64,000 bases of DNA, from contig NC_085128.1 in NCBI RefSeq assembly GCF_030269925.1, positions 6,636,501 through 6,700,500 of the forward strand. Direction: 5' to 3'. Position 1 is the first letter of the stretch. Every line of letters starts with the position of its first letter. The stretch comes from Bombyx mori (lineage: Eukaryota; Arthropoda; Insecta; Lepidoptera; Bombycidae). The notes under the pieces are model-generated. The model did no database searches, was not told the origin of the DNA, and was given only the letters and a program-made list of their open reading frames with translations. This document shows, piece after piece, positions 1 through 9,300 of the stretch. Both the position numbers and the translations under genes were made by a program.

Positions 1-595
1 TATGGGCTCTGATTCGGTTTTCGACATTTTTTGGATATTGATAATTTTATTATAATATATATAAAACAAGAGTAATTTTATTATTGTTACATTTTATCCA
101 ATTTATAGAGGTTTTTTATTAGAGACAGATTTAAAGATGCTAAAAATTGCGTCATTTCACGCTCCGTTCCACAGTGAAAACCAAAATTCGATTATTGTGT
201 AAAAAAGTCAATTTATTTGCTTTAAATCGCATTGTCTATTTTATGTAAATTTATAATAAAGAACACTCTCCCTCTCTATAATTACATAATACAGTTACTG
301 TACAGTGTACACCCTAATTGCACCAAATATAATTTAAGAATATATTAAAATAATAAAATGTATTTAGGTATGTTATTAAAAATACATATTTTCATTTATT
401 CACCTCTACTCTCTACTCTCTACCGTGAATGGAACTGAAACGTCAACTTTGAACTTTGACGTCTACCTTGAAGTTTTTTCCAAATTATGATTTATTTTTA
501 ATGAAACTATAAAAAATTATATCGCGTAAACCCTGAGTTTCCGTAACTTGAAATTTGGCAAAAAGCTTTCTATTTACGAGTACTATCTAAAAAAA
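1..595. other. AT-rich upstream spacer, no gene seen
   Basis: AT-rich sequence with no ORF, no recognisable exon and no named repeat. Its right part probably contains the OSGEPL1 promoter, but no clear TATA or initiator stands out. Confidence 0.5.
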
Positions 596-649
596 ATTTA
601 ACCTCCAAATGGAGGTTAAATTTCCTTTATGGATGGACCATAAAGGAAA
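596..649. promoter_or_regulatory. Two back-to-back perfect hairpins upstream of OSGEPL1
   Basis: Positions 596-606 pair perfectly with 611-621 (11-bp stem, 4-base loop). Positions 621-632 pair perfectly with 638-649 (12-bp stem, 5-base loop), and the two stems share base 621. They lie about 100 bp before the OSGEPL1 start codon, in its promoter or 5' leader. Whether they act in DNA or RNA, or are the remnant of a small palindromic transposon, cannot be told from sequence. Confidence 0.6.
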
Positions 650-749
650 ATCTGGCCTTTTTATCAAATATGTATGTAATCAAAATAAGATTAGTCCAAA
701 AAATCAAGAATAAATATACTGATGCATTCACAATTAAAAGTGCTTTAGA

Positions 750-1976
750 ATGTTCATGACACACAGAAACTCAAGATTATTGCGTATCCTTCGTCAAAAT
801 CGTTGGAAAACTACATCTTGTTCAAATGATTTTACAATTCTCGGAATTGAAACCTCTTGTGATGATACAGGTTGTGCTGTTATTGATGGAGCTGGCAATG
901 TTCTTGGAGAGTCTCTTTATTCACAGAATGCAATACATGTAAGATATGGAGGAGTAAATCCTTTCATAGCTCATGAACTTCACCGAGAACACATAGAAAC
1001 AGCTGTAACTGAAGCACTTTCCACAGCAAAGATTAAAATAAAAGATATTGATGCTGTTGCTGTTACTGTTAAACCTGGATTATTACTCAGTCTCCAAGTT
1101 GGAGTTCAGTATGCAAAATATATATGTATGGAGTATAATAAACCTATTATTCCGGTCCATCACATGGAAGCTCATGCTTTAGTAGCTAGGATTTATCACA
1201 ACTTGCCATTTCCATTTATAGTTTTACTTATATCTGGAGGACATTGTCTTTTGTGTCTTGTTCAGGATGTAAATCAATTTTTACTTCTTGGAGAATCATT
1301 GGACAATGCCCCAGGAGAGATTCTAGACAAAGTTGCCAGAAGAATGAAACTAAAAAATATTAAAGAGTATTCTCAATTGGCTGGAGGCAAAGCAGTAGAG
1401 GAGGCTGCTAAGAAAGCTAACAATTCTCAACAATTCCAATTTCCTTTGCCTTTAAATAGAAATAGAGACTGTAATTTTAGTTTTAGTGGTCTTAAAGATT
1501 CACTTGTAAGAAAATTAATAAAAAAGGAAAAAGAACATGGTATTACTGGGGATTGTTTGATACCAGAATATAATGATTTATGTGCTTCATTTCAAATTGC
1601 CTTAGCTGAACACTTGGGGCATAGACTAGAGAGAGCAATTATCTTCTGTGAGGAAAAGAACTTAATCAATCCTAATAATAAAAATATAGTAGTTTCAGGT
1701 GGTGTTGCTTGTAATGATTTTATATTTAAATCAATGCAATTTGTTGCTGGTAAATCTGGTTATAGCTGTTATAGACCTCCACCTAAAGTTTGTACTGATA
1801 ATGGGATAATGATAGCATGGAATGGTGTAGAAAAACTTAAGAAATCATATCAAATTCAATATGACTTACCACTTAGTGAAATAGATCCTATTGCACCTTT
1901 AGGAAAGAGTTTAATACATGAAGTAAAATGTGCTAATATACCAGTAAAAGTGACAAAATTAACAAACTTGTTATGA
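750..1976 (+). CDS. OSGEPL1: tRNA N6-adenosine threonylcarbamoyltransferase, mitochondrial (OSGEPL1/Qri7, Kae1/TsaD family)
   Basis: A 408-aa single-exon ORF of the Kae1/TsaD/Qri7 family. The family transfers the threonylcarbamoyl group to A37 of ANN-decoding tRNAs (t6A); OSGEPL1/Qri7 does so in mitochondria. Visible landmarks: IETSCDDT at residues 33-40 (ASKHA phosphate-1 loop), the metal-binding HxxxH as HMEAH at 138-142, SGGH at 162-165, NFSFSGLK near 243-250, SGGVACN, and the C-terminal CTDNG nucleotide motif. The first 28 residues are basic and free of acidic residues, as expected of a mitochondrial presequence, which separates it from cytosolic OSGEP. An alternative start is M3. An AATAAA lies at 2001-2006, 25 bp past the stop. 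The lack of introns contrasts with the intron-rich neighbours. Length fits the mitochondrial orthologues (about 400 aa). Confidence 0.95.
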   Translation: MFMTHRNSRLLRILRQNRWKTTSCSNDFTILGIETSCDDTGCAVIDGAGNVLGESLYSQNAIHVRYGGVNPFIAHELHREHIETAVTEALSTAKIKIKDIDAVAVTVKPGLLLSLQVGVQYAKYICMEYNKPIIPVHHMEAHALVARIYHNLPFPFIVLLISGGHCLLCLVQDVNQFLLLGESLDNAPGEILDKVARRMKLKNIKEYSQLAGGKAVEEAAKKANNSQQFQFPLPLNRNRDCNFSFSGLKDSLVRKLIKKEKEHGITGDCLIPEYNDLCASFQIALAEHLGHRLERAIIFCEEKNLINPNNKNIVVSGGVACNDFIFKSMQFVAGKSGYSCYRPPPKVCTDNGIMIAWNGVEKLKKSYQIQYDLPLSEIDPIAPLGKSLIHEVKCANIPVKVTKLTNLL

Positions 1977-2000
1977 CATTCTAGATATTTATTTTAAAGT

Positions 2001-2006
2001 AATAAA
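2001..2006 (+). terminator. Polyadenylation signal of OSGEPL1
   Basis: AATAAA 25 bp after the OSGEPL1 stop codon, in the sense orientation. Confidence 0.6.
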
Positions 2007-2324
2007 ATTAAGTAATAACCATATCTTAGCCTTTTATTCAGTCTGCAGATAGTTTGACCTCACAAATTGTCATGTTTATTTTATATCAGTTTTATTAAAA
2101 TATATGTACTATATTAAATATTTATAAGTTTCCCATCCTGATTCCCATAGTAAGAAATGCGAGTTTAGGGTCAGGTGACTGACCACATAAATATACACTA
2201 ATATAATTGTACTGGAAATGGCTCTATCTATTGCTACATAATAATGAGTATACAATATCTGGATCTGGATTGCCTTGTACCCGCAACCTGCCTCTAAAAC
2301 CTAGAAAATACAAAATATATATTC

Positions 2325-2430
2325 CATGGCTCTCAGGCAGTGGCTGGACTGCCCTTGACATTGCTGATGTCCATGAGTGAAGGTAACCATGCTGCATTAG
2401 GGGGGCTGTATACAAGGGCAATAAAAAAAA
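2325..2430 (+). repeat. Short SINE, 'aagggcaataaaa' family (family B), diverged copy
   Basis: Matches other copies in this window: a 'gctctgccc..ggcattgctga.gtccatg' body, a 'gtatac' region and the tail 'acaagggcaataaaa'. It lies between OSGEPL1 and ATP5E. Confidence 0.6.
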
Positions 2431-2590
2431 ATACAGATGTAATTAACAACTTCACTAAGTTATTGAATAACAGCTATAACTTAATGGTTGCATCATTTGT
2501 CTGTTTCCAAGTCAATTATTTCCATTGAAAGAAATTTGTTTTCGTTCATGAGATTTGTGTAAATAAAATGCTTTATTTTAAACAGCGTTA

Positions 2591-2596
2591 TTTATT
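2591..2596 (-). terminator. Polyadenylation signal of the ATP5E gene
   Basis: TTTATT on the plus strand, which is AATAAA on the minus strand, about 63 bp past the ATP5E stop codon. Confidence 0.5.
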
Positions 2597-2658
2597 GTAC
2601 AATTCTACATAAATTAATAGTTGATGATTTTCATGCATGTTGGTTAACTATTCCTTCT

Positions 2659-3435
2659 TCACTTTGGAACAGCTTTCTGGAGGTCTGTAAAGTGATTAAT
2701 AATTGATTTACAAAACAGTTTAAAATATTTTTGTTAATTTACTATAGGGACGCACACGCCAAACTAAATGCAAAAAGGAAATTTTAGTTTCAATCCATTT
2801 TCAAGTAATTAGTTTATATAATTGTTAATAAAGGACACACTCACTTTACAAACTTAATAAATTCTAAAATTAAACTAAGATAAGCATTTTAGTTTAGAAT
2901 TATTAGTAGAACTAATACTAATAACACATTAATGGTTAAGACTGATTTTGACCTAACTTACACCTCTGACTTAGTCCTTTTCATCTGAAAATCACATTAA
3001 AATTGAAATAAAATAAATTGAGCTAGACTAACAAAATAATTGTATCTAAATATTTTACATGTCAAAATTTAAAATGTTGTAAACCCTGATATTGACATTG
3101 AGAAACTTATCAATTAATACGGGAACTTTAACTGTTGTAAATTCTAAGAATACTTTAAAACCGTTTCAAGTAAGTATTAAAGGTAGTTTCGAAAAATAGC
3201 TTACGTGCAGGTCGTCCGTTGGCCCAAGGTGTGACTCTGACGTGAGATTCGTCACGTTTCAACGCCTCTGCTCGAAATTCTTGCTTTAGTGACCTGCGAA
3301 GCACCTTGGCTGCGATGTTTGAGTAGTTTATGTAACTGAAAAAAGTAACCTAGAAAGTTATATTTCTCTGTAATTATAATCAGTTACTATATATATATTT
3401 GCTTACGTTAAACCAGCTTGCCTCCAAGCGCTCAT
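2659..3435 (-). CDS. ATP5E: ATP synthase subunit epsilon, mitochondrial (stunted-like)
   Basis: A 61-aa protein in three small exons on the minus strand: 3435-3407, 3335-3205 and 2684-2659, with GT-AG introns and matching phases (29+131+26 nt, ending TGA). The protein starts MSAWRQAGLTYINYS and continues with a NIAAKVLRRSLK stretch and TPWANGRP. This is the pattern of the epsilon subunit of mitochondrial F1-ATPase (Drosophila 'stunted'), a small central-stalk subunit that sits with gamma and delta. Sixty-one residues is the length usual in insects. Each exon is too short to show as a long ORF, so the gene is easily missed. It is convergent with OSGEPL1; 682 bp separate the stop codons. The start is the only ATG in exon 1 and has an adenine at -3 (ACAAAATGA). 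Confidence 0.92.
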
Positions 3436-3566
3436 TTTGTTATTGTTCTTGTTTACTTTTATTCTCAAAAATAAATTGAAATTTTCCTGATTTCCACAGC
3501 CAGAGAGTAAAGTGAAATATCCATAGACTATAGACTACATAAAAAGCGCTTTTTTTTCCTACCTAA

Positions 3567-4224
3567 GGCCGGTTACAGTGCTCCACCGACCGTCTGTGCG
3601 TACGTCAGTCGCGCTTGTCGTTTATATGAAAATTCATAAATCATTACAGTGCTGGACTGACCGTACGCACGCGTATATTGCTACGCACTGCGTACGAGGA
3701 CCGTCGGTCTAGCGCGTCCGCATGCGTGCCGTCGGTCGACCGACGCGCTATGGAAACAAATGAACGCGTTTTGTGCTGCACCGATGAGTGGACCGACCGT
3801 ACGGATGTGTGTATCATCATCAAAAAAAGCGATTTCGTATTGAACGTGGCCAAATATATCGACACCGAGCGCCTAATCACCGAAGTTCGTCTTCGTGAAC
3901 CGCTCTGGGACAAAGGACACGTGTTATATAAAGATCATGATGCCAAGTTAAAGGCCTGGCAAGAAGTATATGCTGATAATTCATCAAAACTTGATCGTCA
4001 TTCTGAAATAATTAAAAAAAACTTGAACGTTCCTTAAGCGTTTTCGAAAATAATAAGCAGTAATTAAACTATTTGCAAACGCTTCCCTTTTGCGTACTGA
4101 CTATACCAATCCGGTCAGATTGTTGGTCAGGAGAGCACTGAATGAAGCAAACTGACGATCGGTTATTGCGTACCGTCAGGACGGAACGTACGCACAGACG
4201 GTCGGTGGAGCACTGTAACCGGCC
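3567..4224 (+). mobile_element. PIF/Harbinger-type DNA element with MADF ORF
   Basis: The ends are near-perfect inverted repeats of about 38 bp beginning GGCCGGTTACAGTGCTCC, and TAA flanks both sides (3564-3566 and 4225-4227). A 3-bp TAA/TTA target duplication is the hallmark of PIF/Harbinger elements. The 658-bp interior carries one short ORF with a MADF domain and no transposase. The sub-terminal parts are rich in GTACG/CGTCGG repeats. It is probably non-autonomous. Confidence 0.8.
3678..4037 (+). CDS. MADF-domain DNA-binding protein fragment of Harbinger element
   Basis: An ORF of 119 codons inside the Harbinger-like element. An internal ATG at 3750 is the more likely start (95 aa), because the first 24 codons read through sub-terminal repeats. 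Residues from about 64 on (DTERLITEVRLREPLWD... to KAWQEVY) have the shape of a MADF (Myb/SANT-like) domain, which Harbinger elements encode as the partner of their transposase. The ORF stops after about one domain, so the protein is short. Whether it is expressed is unknown. Confidence 0.55.
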   Translation: MLRTAYEDRRSSASACVPSVDRRAMETNERVLCCTDEWTDRTDVCIIIKKSDFVLNVAKYIDTERLITEVRLREPLWDKGHVLYKDHDAKLKAWQEVYADNSSKLDRHSEIIKKNLNVP

Positions 4225-4227
4225 TAA

Positions 4228-5429
4228 GCTGATAGCCTTGAGACTTGAGAGGCTATTTCAGCGAAAAAAAGCGCAACTACGTACGTATCGTATTCAAAAT
4301 TGATATGATAATCACAGACATGGACATACAAAGTAACTGTGCGTGAAATACATAACGAGAACCTCACAATTATTTCTGGGAATTAAAATCACCCGTTAGA
4401 ACCATATGGGTATTGATTAATTTTAGCAGAGAGTGTAAAATTGTTCATGGACATTGTTCATTTGAGAGAAAAAAAGATATATTGATTACATTATTTTAAT
4501 TGGATTGGTACTTTTTTTAATAACAATATTTTTCACTAAAATTGCAGTTCCACAAACCCATACCTACTTTAATCTCCAAGACCAATGCATCCCGGGATAT
4601 TTTAAAATATTTTACAGGCTTTAACCGCGTTTCTGAGACTGCAGCGAGTGATATTTATTTAGTAAGTGTTTCCCAAGTGATTTAATATGAATGACATTTT
4701 TTTATTACTTTTGTAGACAGACGAGCATATGACTTACCTGGTGGTAAGTAGTCACCGTCAATGATCGAAATTAGCAATGTCAGGGGCAAAAATAATTCGA
4801 ATTCGAGTTTTTTTCGATTTTTTGCTTTTTCTGAGTAGATTTACTATAGTAACATATATATATATTTTCACCATCGGAAAGTAGAGATTTCAACGAACAG
4901 AATACATACCAACTTTTTGAAAAAAGCTGATATTTTGACGAGTGAATTTTCGATTGAAAATTAGGGTGCTTTTTCGATATTAATTCAAAATAAGGTGAAA
5001 AAATAAATATTTCTAATCAAATAAATTGCAGCGTATTTGGGACATAAAAAGGTAAGTTTTCACCAAATTTCGTGAAAAATTATTTTTTCTTTGAAAAAGA
5101 AACATAAAAAAACCAAAAACTTGGTTTTTTGAATTTTTCACATAAATTTTGAGGTTATGTGAAAAAAGTGTAAATACAAAAGTTTTAGATCTTTTTATTA
5201 CCTACAACTTTGCCATTTGACGTTTTTCCATAGGACATTTAGTTAACCCCCCCCCATCCCCTTCCCGACCTCAGATCGCCCGTAAATAAATTTTCCTTCC
5301 ATATTTATAATATTGTCCTCCTTTTCTAATGGGTTTCATCCTACTATTTTTTTTTCAATTTTTATTATTTTTAAAGGCTTCTACCCTGGTCTATAATAAA
5401 TACGGCCATTGCCAGCTGACTGACAAAAC
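4228..5429. other. Spacer without genes
   Basis: AT-rich spacer. It contains a minus-strand family-B SINE piece (4707-4792) and many A/T runs around 4790-5200. Nothing coding was recognised. Confidence 0.4.
4707..4792 (-). repeat. Family-B SINE fragment
   Basis: Reverse complement of the 'gcccctg.cattgct' to 'gctcgtctg.ctacaa' body seen in the other family-B copies. The match is diverged and the copy lacks its ends. Confidence 0.5.
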
Positions 5430-5566
5430 CTGCGCATGCCGGTAGGCAGCGGCTTGGTCGGTAGGCAGCGGCTTGGCTCTGCCCCTAGCATTGCTGAAGT
5501 CCATGGGCGACGGTAACTACTCACCATCAGGTGGGCCGTATGCTCGTCTGCCTACAAGGGCAATAA
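5430..5566 (+). repeat. Family-B SINE, well preserved
   Basis: Contains the body 'gcttggctctgcccctagc', then 'gtccatgggcgacggtaac', 'gtgggccgtatgctcgtc' and the tail 'acaagggcaataaaaa'. The first 18 bp ('cggtaggcagcggcttgg') are duplicated in tandem. Confidence 0.7.
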
Positions 5567-6353
5567 AAATAATGCGCAATGTAGGCGTGAGGTGATGGTT
5601 TGCTTATTAGATATAAAATAATTAATAATTGGGAATTTAATTGTTTTTATGATCGAACAATTACCAATAGTCATCGAACAAACGATAATTGATCAAAACT
5701 AATTAATCTGAGCGATAAAAATAAAGATATCTAGTAAGAGGGGGCAACTTAAGGGTGATCATTTGTTTCATTAATTATAAATAAATAAAAGATGAACAAA
5801 CAATTTTTATATTCGAACGTTAACGAAACAACGACGAACAAATAATTAAAAATAAAAAAATCCAAAATAAAAAAAGGGGGCTAAATTCAGTAAGCCCACT
5901 TAAAGTGAAAGTAAGGAAAATCTGGAAAGTTGATCCCGATCAAAGTTGTCGAAAGTTGTCAATTGTCAGTTGTCAAGAATAGCAAATAGCAATTCATATT
6001 TCGTCCATAAATAGGTAGGTACCTAAATCCGAATTTTTCGATTTGTTTACTTCGTTTAAACGCATCTGTAATAATTGTAAAACAAATTAATCTGATTAAA
6101 TCGATTAAATACTCAAAAAAAATCCGAAAAAGAGAAGAATTCGGAAATCGTTACTTAGGTCTTTAAGCTTATATTCAGTCGACAAACGTTTCGAGTTGGC
6201 ACTTCGATCATTTTATCCATATGTTTAAATCATATCCATTTAAACAGGATTATGTTAAAAAATAACTAATGACTCGATTTAAAGTACTCAGCTTTACCTA
6301 ACAGTGTATGTCAGTTTAAATTTACACAATTCTTATAATTTATTGTAGAAGAA
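5567..6353. other. Upstream region of TraB gene A
   Basis: AT-rich sequence that should hold the promoter and first non-coding exon of TraB gene A. An acceptor-like 'tattgtag' ends at 6348, just before the start codon. No repeat recognised. Confidence 0.35.
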
Positions 6354-9300
6354 ATGGATGCTGCCGATCGTCTCCTACAAAACGACGAACATAAGCCCCG
6401 TGATAACTCAGATGGAATAATATTCGCACCGCCTAAACCTTCAGTTAAACGTGATATTACGAATGAATGTCAGTTGTTTATAAAAGCTGAGGATGGTGGA
6501 GGAGATGCATCAATAAAAATCAATGAAAATATGCCCGGGGAGAACAGTGGTAAAATTTAGAAAATTTGTTAAATCTTTTGTAGTACATTAAGTAATAACT
6601 AATGATATGTTGAAAGATATAAAAGTGTGTAATTCATTATCAAAACATGTCTTTTTCATAAAAACATACTACTCTTTTAATGATTTCATCATATAACCAT
6701 AATATTGGTAAAATGTTGAGCAGGTACCAAGCTTTGTGATTTTTTAATTAGTTAACAGTGCCTTTTTAGATATACTTTTTACCACACACATCTGGCTCTT
6801 GAATGAACTGTTCTGCACTATACTTCCTGAATGCTATATATCCTTCTCCAAACAAGGCTTGCAGAAAGTATTCTAAAAGTAGTATAGTAAAGTATACTAA
6901 AAAGTTTATACTTCAACCTCAGGTCTCATAGTGAGTGGAGGCATTTATATTGTTATTTTTTGTATAGCTGTAATTTCACTGCAATAGTTTGAAATTCCTA
7001 TCCACCTTATATTATGCAATCAGAACTTGAATTGATTGGTCAGCAATAGAGGAGCTTTTATAAATACTATTTACCTAATCATATTAATTATTTGGTTTTC
7101 ATAATTAATACATGTGTTTAGTAGGTATTATTTGTAAATTAATTTATTTCTAAATAAAACCACTATTAGTATTCTTATAATGATAATTTATTTAAAAAAA
7201 AAAAACCTTATTTGATATACTCATTTAGAACTTTATCAAATATGTGAAATAATTAGTAATAATTTCAATTTAATTAAGAAATAAAAATAATAATTTCAAA
7301 AGTGCAGGAATGTCACTAATGTTACAAATATGTAGAATTAAGTGTAAACACAATGTTGAGAAATTGTAACATACATAACTATGAAATGAATCAAAATTAA
7401 TAGGTATGTCATTCAAATAAAGCACATTTTCTAAAAGTGGAATATGTACATTATATTATAGGCACATAGTGGCTTCTTTAATATATTTGCATTAAGGTAT
7501 ATAGCCTAGCAAAGTTTTGCAAATGGGATAGATAACTAGTATAGCAAAATTTTATAATAGGGTAGATGATTGGGCTAGTATAGCATAGGCATTTTGGCAC
7601 CAATAGTATAATTGTGAGGGATCTTAATGTAACTTAATATCTTAGGGGATCATAATATGGACCGAAAGTAAATAATCTATTTAATAGAGCAAATAATAAA
7701 ACTTGAAGTGCTTAATCGCAGCCAGTCACATAAAAATAATTTAGATATAAATGCATGTATAATGTAATATCACAATGTGTTACACTTGTAGTTGTTGGTT
7801 TTATTTCAGGAAAACCAAAGTTTGTAACATCAACTCCTGATGAAAAAAAGGAAAGCCCTTCTGAAAATCAAATTGCTGATTCTAATCCAGAATGTGATAT
7901 GGAAGGTAATATGAAACAAAGCCTCCATTGCCGAATTCATCAACCCCATAAAATGAGATATAGAAAAATTACTTACTGGATGGTCGAGCTCATGATCCAC
8001 CTGGTGTTAAGTGGTTACCGGAGCCCATAGATATCTACAACGTAAATGCCGCCCCCTACCTTGAGATATGAGTTCTTAGAAGTTTTTACAGTACAATGGC
8101 TACCTCACCCTTCAAACCGAAATGCATTGCTGCTTCACGGCATAAATAGGCAGGGGGGTGGTACCTACCCATGCGCACTCACAAGACGGGGTACCACTAG
8201 TAATTACGCAAATTATAATTTAGTAGTAGTAACCCAAGTAGTACCCAAAGTAGATTAACATGCAAACATTATTGCCTTATGTAATTTTTAACACTTGACA
8301 ATCGGTTTTTTTTTGTCTGAAATGAAAATGAAGTACATATATGCATGTTTTCAGGTGTTCCAGAACTACCTTTAGATGAAGGATTGCCTAGCACTGTCAC
8401 AGTACTAGATGCGCCTGATGGCGGAAAGGTATATTTAATCGGTACTGCACATTTCAGTCTACAATCACAAGAAGATGTATCTCGGGTTTGTAGTCAAGAC
8501 ATTAATTAAATAAGCTAAGTCCATATTATAATAAGCAAAAATGTTACTTATGTTGGCACTATTCTATTCTATCAGCCCACAGATGTACACTGTTGGATAT
8601 AGGCCTCCCCCAAGTCTCGCCACAAAGATCGTTCCTTGAACTTGATAATTAATGTAGTTCCAAACTTAAATTAAACTAATGATTGAAAATTGAATTTTGT
8701 TATAGTGTTTTATGACATTTAGGTACAAACATTTAAGTTTTTTGTATAGTAAATTTATATTTCAGGTAATACAAGAAGTAAAGCCCCACATTGTTACAGT
8801 TGAGTTATGCGTTCAGAGAACCAATATTTTATTGCTCGATGAAGAAGTCATTCTTAGAGAAGCTAAAAATATTAATATCAAGAAAATAAGGTCGGTATTT
8901 TGTGTTTTTTGACAAAGGATCAATTATTTTCCATTATACCTTACTAGTTTCATAAGTGATTAATTTTTTAACTGTTTTAATAATAATAATAATGTTTTTA
9001 CTTTAGAACATGAAACTTAGTATTTAATTTAATGTGTTGTTTTCAGGGCAACAATGGCTCAAAATGGTGTCTTCAATGGACTCATGTACATTCTTCTCTT
9101 AAATATGTCTGCTCATATCACCAGAGAGTTAGGTATGGCACCTGGTGGGGAATTCCGACGTGCTATGGCAGAGGTGATTATCTATACTGCTATAAAACCA
9201 TATTAAAAGTACATACCTACTGTATTTCTTCACTGAAGATGCTTACAAAAGGAAGATTTAACTATTTTATCTACTTAATTCTTGCGATTGAAGTAAATTT

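Noticed and set aside
3644..3913. 89-aa minus-strand ORF
   Set aside because: Shadow of the MADF ORF in the Harbinger element.
6354..6560. 68-aa single-exon gene
   Set aside because: The last codons run into intron 1. The segment up to 6549 is exon 1 of TraB gene A.
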